DNA of 64,000 nucleotides from Clostridia bacterium (GCA_017501345.1 JAFVXC010000043.1:62001-126000); one strand, 5' to 3'; positions 9,024 to 18,030 are shown, counted from the stretch's first letter. Notes: generated by a model from the sequence alone, not told the origin. Translations and numbers: made by a program.

Positions 9024-9176
9024 TTACTTTTCCTCAGCGCACTTCTCACAAGCCTGATTTGCAACACCGCAGGAGGTCTTGCAAGCGGACTGGCAAGAGG
9101 TCTGGCATTCGCCGCAGCCGCCGTTCTGTGCAGAAGCGCGGAGATCGCGGGTGTCGATGGTCTGGATTCTCTTCAT
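9024..9176 (-). CDS. SCIFF ranthipeptide precursor
   Basis: A 50-aa peptide starting MKRIQTIDTRDLRASAQNGG and ending QACEKCAEEK. It matches the SCIFF family (six cysteines in forty-five residues), which is conserved across Clostridia and modified by the neighbouring radical SAM maturase. The core has seven cysteines, at 21, 24, 28, 32, 36, 43 and 46; C21 appears to be the extra one. The ATG has AAAGGAAA upstream, and a clear promoter lies at 9218-9246. The mature function is not settled. Confidence 0.95.
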   Translation of the reverse strand: MKRIQTIDTRDLRASAQNGGCGECQTSCQSACKTSCGVANQACEKCAEEK

Positions 9177-9217
9177 AACCGTATTTCCTTTCTTTGAAAA
9201 GAGATTTTACTGTGTAT

Positions 9218-9246
9218 AGTATAATTCACTTTTTCCGATTTGTCAA
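9218..9246 (-). promoter_or_regulatory. promoter of the SCIFF gene
   Basis: TTGACA (9246-9241) and TATACT (9223-9218) on the minus strand, with a 17-nt spacer. It is 42 nt upstream of the SCIFF start codon. Confidence 0.85.
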
Positions 9247-9261
9247 GAGGTTTTTTGCTTT

Positions 9262-9939
9262 TTATTCGGAAATGCCCCTATCTGTGCTCTTTTGTCCGTG
9301 CTTGCACGACGCACGAAGCGGACATTCCCCGCATTTCGGTGCGCGGGCGGTGCAGATATCCCGCCCGAAATGCACGATGCGATGGCAGAAATCCGACTGC
9401 TCCTTTGCAGGGATCAGCTTTTCCATCACACGCTCGGTGCATAGCGGATCCTTCTTCCCCTCGGGATAAAAGCCGAGCCGACCGCAGATGCGGATGCAGT
9501 GCGTATCCGCAACGATCCCACCCTTTTTGTAGACGTCTCCGAGCACGAGATTTGCGATCTTTCGCCCAACGCCCGGGAGACGGAGAAGCTCCTCCATCGT
9601 GTCGGGGATCCTGCCGCCAAACTCGTCTCTCACCATTAAGGACGCCGCCTTCAGGGACGCCGCCTTGGTCTTGTAGAGTCCGCAGGGCTTTACCGCCGCT
9701 TCAAGCTCCGAAAGCTCTGCCTCTGCCATCGCGTCGCAGTCGGGATACTTCACGAAAAGCTCACGGCAGACGATATTCACCCGCGCGTCGGTGCACTGTG
9801 CCGACAGCCTCCCCATTACGAGGAGTCGCCACGGATCGCCACCAGACTCGAGCGAGCATTCGGCGTCGGGATAGAGCGTCTTCAGCGTCTCCATCGCGAG
9901 CGCGGCGCGCTTTTTGGGGGTAAGTGAATTTTTGGACAT
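9262..9939 (-). CDS. nth: endonuclease III
   Basis: 225-aa base-excision-repair DNA glycosylase/AP lyase acting on oxidised pyrimidines. The helix-hairpin-helix LPGVGRKIANLVLG contains the catalytic lysine, and VADTHCIRICGRLG holds the catalytic aspartate. The C-terminal 4Fe-4S loop is complete: C-X6-C-X2-C-X5-C (ICTARAPKCGECPLRASC). The start at 9939 (ATG) is chosen over an upstream in-frame ATG at 10077 because AAAGGAT precedes it at normal spacing and the family N-terminus begins there. It is transcribed divergently from zapA. Confidence 0.96.
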   Translation of the reverse strand: MSKNSLTPKKRAALAMETLKTLYPDAECSLESGGDPWRLLVMGRLSAQCTDARVNIVCRELFVKYPDCDAMAEAELSELEAAVKPCGLYKTKAASLKAASLMVRDEFGGRIPDTMEELLRLPGVGRKIANLVLGDVYKKGGIVADTHCIRICGRLGFYPEGKKDPLCTERVMEKLIPAKEQSDFCHRIVHFGRDICTARAPKCGECPLRASCKHGQKSTDRGISE

Positions 9940-10115
9940 AAGTATCCTTTCCGGCTTTCGCTCACTCTTCGGTAAACTTTTTGAAAAAAATTTGCAAAAG
10001 CCCTTTTCTTTTCCGCGAAAATGTATTATAATAAAACTATCTATAATCATTATAACAGATCGCGCGAAAAAATGCAAGACCCGCGCGAAAATCCGATGAA
10101 AGGATGCACATAACC

Positions 10116-10718
10116 ATGAAGCAAAGATACACCCTTACGATCGCGGATATGGAGCTCAACGTCATCTCCGACGAATCTCCCGAGACCGTTGAATCCCTCG
10201 TCGGCAGTGTCGACCGCAAAATGCGCGAGATCCTCACGACGAGCCGCCGCTGCAACAAGAGCGAGGCCGCTCTCCTCTGTGCGCTCGACTATTGCTCGGA
10301 CAAGGTTCAGGCACTCCGCAAGGTCAAGCAGCAGGAGGCTGTGATCGACGAAAAGAACACGCTGATCCATAATCTCGAAAAGGAAAACGACAAGCTCCGC
10401 GTTGAGCTTGAGACCCTCCGCGAATCCCTCGTCGCAATGCAGAGCCTGAAAAACGAGCAGATCCTTTCTGCCGAGCCTGTGGAAGAAAAAAAGCCCAAGG
10501 AAGAGCTGCTCGTGATCGGGGAGCCTGAGCAGCTGACGATCACCGAGCCCGAAGAAGAGGCGCCCGTGACCGAGGAAGCAGCACCCGATACGACCGAGGC
10601 TCCCACAGAGCCCGAAAAGGCTCCCATCGAGCCCGAGGACGTCGAATTCGACCCCACGGAGATCTTCCGCCGTGCAAAGGCAAACCGCTCGTTCCGCAAG
10701 AACGGCAAGCGGAAATGA
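10116..10718 (+). CDS. zapA: ZapA-family cell division protein with long acidic C-terminal tail
   Basis: 200-aa protein. Residues 1-90 are ZapA-like: a short beta domain (YTLTIADMELNVISDESPETVESL), then a coiled coil through about residue 120. ZapA binds FtsZ filaments and promotes Z-ring bundling. Family members are usually 80-110 aa; here an 80-residue Glu/Pro-rich tail is added, ending in a basic patch (RRAKANRSFRKNGKRK). ATG at 10116 is preferred to the one at 10104 because the earlier ATG overlaps the AAAGGA ribosome binding site. The U32 peptidase gene follows by 7 nt, a common clostridial pairing. Confidence 0.87.
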   Translation: MKQRYTLTIADMELNVISDESPETVESLVGSVDRKMREILTTSRRCNKSEAALLCALDYCSDKVQALRKVKQQEAVIDEKNTLIHNLEKENDKLRVELETLRESLVAMQSLKNEQILSAEPVEEKKPKEELLVIGEPEQLTITEPEEEAPVTEEAAPDTTEAPTEPEKAPIEPEDVEFDPTEIFRRAKANRSFRKNGKRK

Positions 10719-10725
10719 TCCCGTA

Positions 10726-12819
10726 ATGAAGTCCCCCTTCACAGAGCTCCTCGCCCCCGCAGGCTCTCCTGCGGCGCTCGACGCGGCACTCGAAAATGGC
10801 GCGGACGCCGTTTATCTCGGCGCTACCGCCTTCAACGCGCGAATGAACGCGCAAAACTTTACGAAAGACGATCTGAAATCAGGCATCCGCCGCGCCCACG
10901 CGCTCGGCTGCTCGGTCTATATGACGCTGAACACGCAGGTCCTCGACCGCGAGCTTCCCGCTCTTCTTGATACGGCGCGCGAGGCGTACGACGATGGGAT
11001 CGATGCCCTCATCGTGGCAGATCTCGGCGCGGCACGGGCGATCCGACGGATCCTGCCCGCCTTTCCCCTCCACGCATCCACACAGATGTCGGGACACAGC
11101 ACCGATATGGCGCGGCTTCTCGCGTCGTGCGGATACACGCGAATGGTGCTTGCAAGAGAGACGAGCGCCGAGGACATCCGCTCCTTTTGCGAAAACGCAC
11201 CGATCGAGGCAGAGGTCTTCGTGCACGGAGCACTTTGCGTCTCCCACTCGGGACAGTGTCTTTTTTCCTCGGTCGTCGGCGGACGAAGCGGCAATCGCGG
11301 CGCGTGCGCCCAGCCCTGCCGCCTCCCGTTTAACGGAAATTCCTACCCCCTCTCCCTCCGCGATCTTTGCCTTGCGCGCGAGATCCCGATGCTGCGGGAG
11401 ATGGGAGTCGCATCCCTCAAAATCGAGGGACGGATGAAGTCACCCGAATACGTCGGCGCGGTCACGGCGGTCTACCGCCGACTTCTCGACGAAAACCGCG
11501 CGGCAAGTGACGAAGAGGTCGCCTATCTTGCGGAGGTCTTTTCGCGTGGCGGCTTCACAAGCGGATATTTCAGCAGCCGTATCGGTGCGGAAATGCTCGG
11601 CGTTCGCTCGGAGGCGGACAAGGAGACCTCGCGCACGCTCCCTCCCTTCAGGGGGCTCACGAAGAAGGCTGCGATCTCGCTTTCGTTCACGGCAAGCGAG
11701 GGTAGTCCGATCGCTCTGACCGCCGAAAAGAACGGTAAGACCGTCACGGTCACGGGGGATATCCCCCCACCCGCCGAAAAGGCACCGACCGACGCGGAAA
11801 CCGTGCGCCGTCAGCTCTCAAAGCTCGGTGGGACGGTATACGAGGCACGCGATGTGAATATCTCTCTCTCGGACAGCCTGATGATCCCGGTCTCGTGGCT
11901 GAACGCACTCAGGCGCGATGCAGTATCGGCACTCGAAACGATCGACGCGTCTCCACTCACGGGTCGCCACATCATTCCGTCCGAAAGCCGCGCAGAAATC
12001 CCCCCAAAATCTCTCGACGCACTTCGCTCTGCGCGGTTTTTATCCCCCGCACAGATCACCGAAAAGGCGCGGCGTTATTTTGACGTCTCCTATCTCCCGT
12101 TATTTTCCTATTCCGAAAAAGCAAATGGCGTGCTCCTTCCACCCGTCGTATACGACTCAAAGCGTGAAAAGGTAAAGATCAGACTTTGCGAGGCGCTCGC
12201 GCGCGGCGCGCGGCATATTCTCGTAACGAATCTCGGTCAGCTCTCTCTCGCACAAGAAGCGATCTCGGAAAGCGGTGCTGAGGCTATCACACTGCACGGA
12301 GATTTCCGTCTCGGTGTGACGAACACCCAATCTCTCGCGATGCTGTACGAAAAAGGTCTCGACCGTGTGATCCTCTCTCCCGAGCTGACGCTTCCGCAGG
12401 CGCGTGACGTCGCACGGGCGGGACCCTCCGATCTCATCGTTTACGGCAGGCTTCCTCTGATGCTTCTCGAAAAATGCGTGAACATCGGAAGAAACGGACA
12501 GAAAAAGGGCGCACCGTGCGCATCCTGCGAGAGCCGTCACGGAGGAAACGATCCCCTTGCTTCGTGTATCCCCTCGGCAAGACTTGTTGACCGCAGACGG
12601 GTGGAATTCCCCGTCCTTCGCGAATGGGAGCATCGGAACGTCGTTTATAACAGTCTGCCGACCTATATGGCAGACCGCACAGACGAGCTTTTACGCGCAC
12701 GGATCGGCGCTCATCACTATATTTTTTCGGTTGAATCACCCGACGAGGTCGATCGCGTGATCCGCGCGTACGAAAAGCACCTTCCCCCGAAGGGACAGGT
12801 CCGCAGGCTTCCGCAGTGA
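10726..12819 (+). CDS. U32-family peptidase-like protein (RlhA/YdcP type)
   Basis: 697-aa protein of the peptidase U32 family. The N-terminus ELLAPAGSPAALDAALENGADAVYLG is the TIM-barrel start, and the PROSITE-like signature EVFVHGALCVSHSGQCLFSS is at about residue 165. Conserved cysteines (GACAQPC, then CASCESRHG near 600) probably bind an iron-sulfur cluster. The length, with an extra domain after the barrel, resembles E. coli RlhA, which hydroxylates cytidine 2501 of 23S rRNA. A tRNA or rRNA hydroxylation role is therefore more likely than proteolysis, but is inferred from the family. No strong ribosome binding site precedes the ATG; it may be coupled to zapA, which ends 7 nt before. Confidence 0.88.
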   Translation: MKSPFTELLAPAGSPAALDAALENGADAVYLGATAFNARMNAQNFTKDDLKSGIRRAHALGCSVYMTLNTQVLDRELPALLDTAREAYDDGIDALIVADLGAARAIRRILPAFPLHASTQMSGHSTDMARLLASCGYTRMVLARETSAEDIRSFCENAPIEAEVFVHGALCVSHSGQCLFSSVVGGRSGNRGACAQPCRLPFNGNSYPLSLRDLCLAREIPMLREMGVASLKIEGRMKSPEYVGAVTAVYRRLLDENRAASDEEVAYLAEVFSRGGFTSGYFSSRIGAEMLGVRSEADKETSRTLPPFRGLTKKAAISLSFTASEGSPIALTAEKNGKTVTVTGDIPPPAEKAPTDAETVRRQLSKLGGTVYEARDVNISLSDSLMIPVSWLNALRRDAVSALETIDASPLTGRHIIPSESRAEIPPKSLDALRSARFLSPAQITEKARRYFDVSYLPLFSYSEKANGVLLPPVVYDSKREKVKIRLCEALARGARHILVTNLGQLSLAQEAISESGAEAITLHGDFRLGVTNTQSLAMLYEKGLDRVILSPELTLPQARDVARAGPSDLIVYGRLPLMLLEKCVNIGRNGQKKGAPCASCESRHGGNDPLASCIPSARLVDRRRVEFPVLREWEHRNVVYNSLPTYMADRTDELLRARIGAHHYIFSVESPDEVDRVIRAYEKHLPPKGQVRRLPQ

Positions 12820-12828
12820 TTTTTATAT

Positions 12829-12900
12829 GGGGCTCTGCCCCATACCCCGCATAAGAAACTTCTTGCAAGAAGTTTCTTATGAATCTTCAAGAACCTTTGA
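12829..12900 (+). repeat. modular hairpin repeat, copy 1
   Basis: GGGGC-TCT-GCCCC (12829-12841), then a perfect 32-nt palindrome with CATAAGAAACTTCTTG as its first half (12850-12881), then a GAATCTTCAAGAACCTTT tail. It lies 9 nt after the U32 gene stop and may act as its terminator or processing site. Confidence 0.85.
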
Positions 12901-12935
12901 TAAAAGAAACCATATATCCCCGAAAGGAAAAACTT

Positions 12936-14183
12936 ATGACAAAAATCGATATTATCTCCGGCTTTCTCGGAGCCGGCAAGACTACTCTTCTGAAAAAGCT
13001 CATCAAGGAAGCCTATGCGGGCGAAAAGCTCGTTCTGATCGAAAACGAATTCGGCGAGATCGGCATCGATGGCGGCTTTATGCAGGACGCAGGCATTGAG
13101 GTCACCGAGATGAACTCGGGCTGTATCTGCTGCTCGCTCGTCGGCGACTTCGGTAAGGCACTCGAAAAGGTGCTGAAGGAATTTTCCCCCGACCGCATTC
13201 TGATCGAGCCCTCGGGCGTCGGTAAGCTGTCCGACGTCATCCGCGCGGTCGAAGGTGTGACGGGAGAAGGTGCGGCTCTCAACTGCTTCACGACCGTCGT
13301 TGACGTCAACAAGTGCAAGATGTATATGAAGAACTTCGGCGAATTCTTCAACGACCAGGTGAAGAACGCGGGTTGTATCGTTCTCAGCCACACGGGCAAA
13401 TGCTCGGACGAAAAGATCGCGGCCGTCGTCGGAATGCTCCGCACCGAAAACGAGACTGCTACGATCGTAACGACCGACTGGGATTCCCTCACGGGCGCAC
13501 AGCTTCTTCTGGCGATGGAGCGCCAAAACACCCTCTCGGACGAGCTGAAAAAGCTCGAGGAGGAGGCGCACCATCATCACGAGCACCACCATCACGAGCA
13601 CGGTGAGGAGTGCTGCTGCGGTCATCACCACGGTGAGGAGCATGAGCATCATCACCATCACGACGAGCATCACCACCACGAGCACGGTGAGGAGTGCTGT
13701 TGCGGTCACCACCACGGTGAGGAGCATGAGCATCATCACCATCACGACGAGCATCACCACCACGAGCACGGTGAGGAGTGCTGTTGCGGTCACCACCACG
13801 GTGAGGAGCATGAGCATCATCACCACCACGACGAGCACCATCACGAGCACGGTGAAAACTGCACCTGCGGCTGTCACGATCACGATCACCACCATCACCA
13901 CGCTGACGAGGTCTTTACGAGCTGGGGTGTTGAGACATCCAAGAAATTCGCTAAGGGCGAGATCGACAAGATCCTCGATACCCTCTCCGAGGGCGATGCG
14001 TACGGTATGATCCTGCGCGCCAAGGGAATCGTGCAGTGCGAGGACGGTAGCTGGATCCACTTTGACTACGTTCCGGGTGAGCCGAACGTGCGCACGGGAT
14101 GCGCCGACGTAATAGGCAGACTTTGCGTCATCGGTGCGAAGATCGATAAGGCAGGACTTTCGGTCCTCTTCGGCGTCAACTGA
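12936..14183 (+). CDS. COG0523 (CobW-type) GTPase with His/Cys-rich insertion, putative metallochaperone
   Basis: 415-aa P-loop GTPase of the COG0523 family, whose members deliver or allocate metals such as zinc, cobalt or nickel. Walker A is GFLGAGKTT (residues 9-17) and the metal-binding CXCC motif is GCICC (C63, C65, C66). The canonical NKxD guanine motif is replaced by SHTGKC, as in some Firmicute members. Residues about 210-325 are a metal-binding stretch built from three near-identical 28-aa repeats plus a partial fourth. A CobW C-terminal domain follows. ATG at 12936 is chosen over the one at 12879 because AAAGGA precedes it and it starts at the P-loop strand. A related GTPase follows by 22 nt. 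Confidence 0.92.
   Translation: MTKIDIISGFLGAGKTTLLKKLIKEAYAGEKLVLIENEFGEIGIDGGFMQDAGIEVTEMNSGCICCSLVGDFGKALEKVLKEFSPDRILIEPSGVGKLSDVIRAVEGVTGEGAALNCFTTVVDVNKCKMYMKNFGEFFNDQVKNAGCIVLSHTGKCSDEKIAAVVGMLRTENETATIVTTDWDSLTGAQLLLAMERQNTLSDELKKLEEEAHHHHEHHHHEHGEECCCGHHHGEEHEHHHHHDEHHHHEHGEECCCGHHHGEEHEHHHHHDEHHHHEHGEECCCGHHHGEEHEHHHHHDEHHHEHGENCTCGCHDHDHHHHHADEVFTSWGVETSKKFAKGEIDKILDTLSEGDAYGMILRAKGIVQCEDGSWIHFDYVPGEPNVRTGCADVIGRLCVIGAKIDKAGLSVLFGVN
13584..13835 (+). repeat. three tandem 84-bp His/Cys-rich coding repeats
   Basis: Copies at 13584-13667, 13668-13751 and 13752-13835 each encode 28 residues with the pattern HHHHEHGEECCCGHHH then GEEHEHHHHHDE. Copies 2 and 3 differ at one silent third position. 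A diverged partial fourth copy continues to about 13900 (GENCTCGCHDHDHHHHH). Near identity at the DNA level indicates recent duplication or ongoing homogenisation. Confidence 0.95.
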
Positions 14184-14205
14184 TCTATACGGAGAACTGT
14201 AAAAA

Positions 14206-15171
14206 ATGGCAAGAAAACAAGAGATCCCCGTCTACCTTTTCCTCGGCTTCCTCGAATCGGGCAAAACGTCGGTCATTCAGGAAACGATGGAGGACGAGCG
14301 CTTCAATACGGGAGAAAAGACCCTCATCATCCTTTGCGAGGAGGGTGAATGCGAATACGATAAGTCGAAATTCTACGGTCAGAACGTCGAATTTATGACG
14401 ATTGAAAACGAATCCGACGTCACCCCCGAGACCCTCGGCGCATGGCAGCTTCACCACAAGCTTGACCGCGTGATCATCGAGTACAACGGAATGTGGCAGT
14501 TGAATACGCTTTTTGAAAATATGCCCGATTCGTGGTTCATCTTCCAGTGTATGATGTTTGCGGATGCCACCACGATCGCCGCGTACAACGCGAATATGCG
14601 CTCTCTCGTGTTCGATAAGATCTCGAACGCCGAGACCGTGATATTCAACCGCACGTCGGAATCGACCGACCGTGAGCTCCTGCACCGCATCGTCAGAGAA
14701 ACGGGCAACCGCTCGGCACAGATCATTTTCGAGACCCTCGACCGTGAGATCGAATACGATGAGATCGAGGATCCCCTTCCCTTCGACAAGGAAGCCGACG
14801 TGATCGAGATCGAGGACAGAGACTACGCGCTCTTTTATCAGGACCTTTCCGAGGATCTGATGTCCTACAACGGAAAAAAGGTCAAATTCAAGGGCATCGT
14901 CGCGCGCGATCCTCGCCTCGGCTCACAGAGCTTTATCATCGGACGGCACGTAATGACCTGCTGTGCGGACGATATCCAGTTCAGTGGCCTGATCGCAGTC
15001 TACAAGACACAGAGTGGCGCGGATGTTCCGCTTCGGAACCGCGACTGGATCGTCGTCGAGGGCGAGATCCGCATTGAAAGGCACAAGCTCTACAAGAACA
15101 AGGGTCCCGTGCTGTACGCCACGTCCTACGCGGCTACGTCAAAGCCCGTTCAGGAGGTCGTAACGTTTTGA
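14206..15171 (+). CDS. CobW-like GTPase fused to a DUF1980 (YcgQ/TIGR03943-like) domain
   Basis: 321-aa protein. The N-terminal half has a P-loop of CobW type (FLGFLESGKTS, residues 12-22) but lacks the CXCC motif of its neighbour. The C-terminal about 110 residues resemble the soluble domain of the TIGR03943/DUF1980 family (SQSFIIGRHVMTCCADDIQ then GLIAVY), whose partner is normally a predicted permease (YcgR-like) linked to zinc homeostasis in other Firmicutes. No permease is present here. The start has GGAG 13 nt upstream. It forms a two-gene operon with the His-rich GTPase and ends at a strong terminator. The function is inferred from family and context. Confidence 0.78.
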   Translation: MARKQEIPVYLFLGFLESGKTSVIQETMEDERFNTGEKTLIILCEEGECEYDKSKFYGQNVEFMTIENESDVTPETLGAWQLHHKLDRVIIEYNGMWQLNTLFENMPDSWFIFQCMMFADATTIAAYNANMRSLVFDKISNAETVIFNRTSESTDRELLHRIVRETGNRSAQIIFETLDREIEYDEIEDPLPFDKEADVIEIEDRDYALFYQDLSEDLMSYNGKKVKFKGIVARDPRLGSQSFIIGRHVMTCCADDIQFSGLIAVYKTQSGADVPLRNRDWIVVEGEIRIERHKLYKNKGPVLYATSYAATSKPVQEVVTF

Positions 15172-15213
15172 TGGGAATTACCCTCTCATAAATTATCAAA
15201 TTATCAAAAATAC

Positions 15214-15257
15214 AAAAACAACCGTAAGCACTCTGCCTACGGTTGTTTTCTTTTTTT
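15214..15257. terminator. bidirectional intrinsic terminator
   Basis: AACAACCGTA pairs with TACGGTTGTT around an 11-nt loop, with T-runs on both sides (TTTTCTTTTTTT on the plus strand; TTTTTGTATTTTT on the minus strand). It serves the convergent GTPase and copper ATPase genes. Confidence 0.9.
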
Positions 15258-15261
15258 CATC

Positions 15262-15483
15262 TTACTCTGCCTCATAGCCGGCTTCGGAAACCGCCTTTTT
15301 GAGTGCATCAAGCTCGACCGTCTCTACACATTTGACGGTCACAGTCTTGCTGTCGAGGGAGACGTTTACTTCCTTCACGCCCTTCACACCCTTCAGTGCA
15401 CCTTCAACGTGTGCTACACACTTCATACACATCATTCCGTTTACGACGAAGGTGTACTCTGCGGTCTTCTTCATTCCAAACAT
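15262..15483 (-). CDS. possible internally initiated CopZ-like copper chaperone (in frame within copA)
   Basis: An ATG at 15483, in frame with copA, is preceded by GAAGGAG at 8-nt spacing. Translation from it gives a 73-aa heavy-metal-associated domain protein starting [10 protein letters not shown], with the metal site GMMCMKC and a full ferredoxin-like fold. This is the size and shape of free CopZ, which in related species is a separate gene after copA. The cell may therefore make both the fused and the free form. Free expression is inferred from the ribosome binding site alone. Confidence 0.5.
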   Translation of the reverse strand: MFGMKKTAEYTFVVNGMMCMKCVAHVEGALKGVKGVKEVNVSLDSKTVTVKCVETVELDALKKAVSEAGYEAE

Positions 15484-17862
15484 TTCATTTTCTCCTTCTT
15501 CTTTATTTTGAATCTGTTTCTTTTTTCGTTTTAAGGGTTTATTGTATTTTTCAAGCTTCACCGTGCGAAGCCGAAGTGCATTCGATACAACACAAAGTGA
15601 CGAGAGGCTCATCGCCGCCGCCGCTATCATCGGGGACAACGTCACGCCGATGAATGCGAGCGCACCTGCCGCGATCGGGATCCCGACGCTGTTATAAAAG
15701 AGAGCCCAGAACAAATTCTGCTTAATGTCCCGCATCGTCGCACGGCTGAGCCTTACGGCAGTCACAGCGTCAAAAAGTGAGGATCTCGACAGAACGACAT
15801 CGGCGCATTCGATCGCAACGTCGGTTCCCGCACCGATCGCAATACCGACGTCTGCACGGGCAAGAGCGGGAGCATCGTTGATGCCGTCTCCGACCATTGC
15901 CGTCATAGAGCTTTCCTTTTCCTCGGAATAGCGCCTTACGAGTGCTTCCTTCTCTTCGGGAAGAAGAGAGGCGTGACAGATCTCAACACCTGCCTCCCCC
16001 GCGATCGTTCGGGCAGTTATTTCGTTGTCTCCCGTCAGCATCACAGTGCGTATCCCCATTTCACGGAGAGAAAGGATAGCCTCCCTCGAGTCACTCTTGA
16101 TTCTATCTGCGATCCCGATCGCACCAATGATCTCGCCGCCGTAAGCCACAACGACTGCCGTCATCCCGCCTTCCTCAAGCGCGCGTACCGATGCTTTTAC
16201 ACTGTCCTCCTCCGCTTCTGAGGCGTTCTTATGCGCGAGGAGACCCTTTACAAAGCCGTATTTACCGATCAGAATCTCTTTCCCATCGAGATCTGCAGAT
16301 ATGCCGTTTCCGACACGTGTGTGATAATTCTCGACGTCACAAGGCTTTATTCCCTTTTCCTCTCCATAAAGAACGACCGCGTGTGCAAGAGGATGGGTAG
16401 AAAGAACCTCCGCCGAAACGGCGATCCTTATCAGCTCTTTTTCATCGTATCCACCGACCCTAACGACCTTCTTTACAGAGGGCTTTCCCTCGGTGAGAGT
16501 TCCGGTTTTATCAAGAAGAATCGTATCGACCGCCTGAAGATGCTCGAGTGCCGAGGCACTTTTGATCAAAATACCATTTTTCGCACCTCGCGCAGTCCCG
16601 ACCATTATGGCAGTCGGCGTCGCAAGTCCGAGCGAGCAGGGGCAGGAGATCACGAGCACCGAAACGGCATATTTCATCGCGCTTCCGATCTCTCCGGTAA
16701 GGATCATCCAAACGAGAAAGGTCAGAGCGGAAATTCCGATCACGATCGGCACGAAGACCGCACTGATTCTGTCTGCAAGCCGCGCGATCGGCGCCTTCGA
16801 GGCAGATGCCTCCTCAAGAAGCTTGATGATGCGGCTGAGCGCAGTGTCTTCACCCGTTTTCTCGACCTTCACACGGATATAACCGTCCTTCAGAACGGTT
16901 GCTCCCGTTACTTTGTCTCCGACCGCTTTTTCGACCGGAATGCTCTCTCCCGTGAGTGCCGATTCATCCACGCTTCCTTCACCTATTATCACGGTTCCGT
17001 CAAGCGGAACGGTCAAGCCCTCCTTTACGGCAACGACGTCACCGATCTTTACGTCAGAGAGCGGGATCTCTCTTTCCTTTTCCTCTTCCCCCTCCATTTC
17101 TATCAGAAATGCAGTATCGGGACGAAGCGCAATGAGCTCGCGTACCGCACCGGAGGCGCGTCTCTTTGCCGTTTCCTCAAGAAATTTTCCGACCGATACA
17201 AGCGTCAGAATCATTGCTGCCGATTCAAAATAGAGGTCGTGCATCCACGTGTGCACCGATTCCGTATTTCCCGCGTCAACGGATATCTTTATCATTACGG
17301 CTGCGGCAATTCCGTACGCAAAGGAGGCAAGAGATCCGACCGCGATGAGCGAATCCATATTCGGCCTTCCCCGAAAAAGCGAACGGAATCCCACAATGAA
17401 AAATTTGCGGTTAAGCACCATCACGGGGATCGTGAGAAGCATTTGTACAGCAGCGAACCAAATAGCGTTTCCTATCTCTCTGTCTGCGTCAAGAAAAGGG
17501 ATCTTTGGAAGCCCCATCATACTCCCCATTGAAACATACATCAGAAGAAGTGTAATGATAACCGATAAAAGAAGCCTTATTTTTCCGTTCCTTTTCTCTT
17601 TTTTCTCACGCCTGAGGCGCGCGTCCTCATCGGTCTCGGCAAGTGCGTATCCTCCGTTTTTCAAGGCCTTTTCAAGCCTTTTTCGAAAAGAATCTGCCTC
17701 TTTTTCATCAAGCTCCCTTTTGTATTTTACGGTAAGCGTATAGGTGAGCAGGCTCGCCTCGGCTTTCTCCACCTCGGGAAGAGAGGACGCGGCTTTTTCG
17801 ACGTGCGCAACACACGCGGCACACGACATTCCCGTCACAGGAAAACGATCGGTTGATTTCAT
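15262..17862 (-). CDS. copA: copper-translocating P-type ATPase with fused C-terminal CopZ-like domain
   Basis: 866-aa P1B-type ATPase that exports Cu(I). The N-terminal heavy-metal domain has GMSCAAC (C14, C17), the transmembrane site is CPC (C407-P408-C409) and the phosphorylated aspartate is D451 in [17 protein letters not shown] and [16 protein letters not shown] are also present. The ATPase ends near residue 770, then a basic linker leads without a stop into a second metal-binding domain (794-866, GMMCMKC, C812 and C815), which looks like a complete CopZ chaperone. An internal ribosome binding site precedes that domain. The start has GGAAGGAG upstream, with a clear promoter. It is transcribed divergently from dnaA. 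Confidence 0.95.
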   Translation of the reverse strand: MKSTDRFPVTGMSCAACVAHVEKAASSLPEVEKAEASLLTYTLTVKYKRELDEKEADSFRKRLEKALKNGGYALAETDEDARLRREKKEKRNGKIRLLLSVIITLLLMYVSMGSMMGLPKIPFLDADREIGNAIWFAAVQMLLTIPVMVLNRKFFIVGFRSLFRGRPNMDSLIAVGSLASFAYGIAAAVMIKISVDAGNTESVHTWMHDLYFESAAMILTLVSVGKFLEETAKRRASGAVRELIALRPDTAFLIEMEGEEEKEREIPLSDVKIGDVVAVKEGLTVPLDGTVIIGEGSVDESALTGESIPVEKAVGDKVTGATVLKDGYIRVKVEKTGEDTALSRIIKLLEEASASKAPIARLADRISAVFVPIVIGISALTFLVWMILTGEIGSAMKYAVSVLVISCPCSLGLATPTAIMVGTARGAKNGILIKSASALEHLQAVDTILLDKTGTLTEGKPSVKKVVRVGGYDEKELIRIAVSAEVLSTHPLAHAVVLYGEEKGIKPCDVENYHTRVGNGISADLDGKEILIGKYGFVKGLLAHKNASEAEEDSVKASVRALEEGGMTAVVVAYGGEIIGAIGIADRIKSDSREAILSLREMGIRTVMLTGDNEITARTIAGEAGVEICHASLLPEEKEALVRRYSEEKESSMTAMVGDGINDAPALARADVGIAIGAGTDVAIECADVVLSRSSLFDAVTAVRLSRATMRDIKQNLFWALFYNSVGIPIAAGALAFIGVTLSPMIAAAAMSLSSLCVVSNALRLRTVKLEKYNKPLKRKKKQIQNKEEGENEMFGMKKTAEYTFVVNGMMCMKCVAHVEGALKGVKGVKEVNVSLDSKTVTVKCVETVELDALKKAVSEAGYEAE

Positions 17863-17906
17863 ATCACCACTCCTTCCTCTACGATTCCTTCCTCATAACT
17901 GTTTTT

Positions 17907-17935
17907 ATTATAATATAAAAAAATCTACGTGTCAA
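17907..17935 (-). promoter_or_regulatory. promoter of copA
   Basis: TTGACA (17935-17930) and TATAAT (17912-17907) on the minus strand with a 17-nt spacer that is very A/T-rich. I could not recognise a CopY or CsoR operator. Confidence 0.87.
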
Positions 17936-18001
17936 GTGCTTTATCCCGTAGGATCCTTCATAAAAATTTACAAATTTTATCGATCTTATTATAAAAAACA
18001 C

Positions 18002-18030
18002 TTGAAAAAAATATGTATATATGTTATAAT
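18002..18030 (+). promoter_or_regulatory. promoter of dnaA
   Basis: TTGAAA (18002-18007), a 17-nt spacer and TATAAT (18025-18030), inside a strongly A/T-rich stretch (17990-18055). It is 50 nt upstream of the dnaA start. No clear DnaA box was seen in the 218-bp copA-dnaA spacer. Confidence 0.85.

Noticed and set aside
13584..13900. Tandem 84-bp repeat as a possible CRISPR or noncoding array
   Set aside because: Units are directly adjacent, in frame and without spacers; they encode the metal-binding stretch.
12717..14060. Minus-strand open frame with Val/Leu-rich runs opposite the His-rich GTPase
   Set aside because: The hydrophobic repeats are the complement of His codons on the other strand; no ribosome binding site or family.
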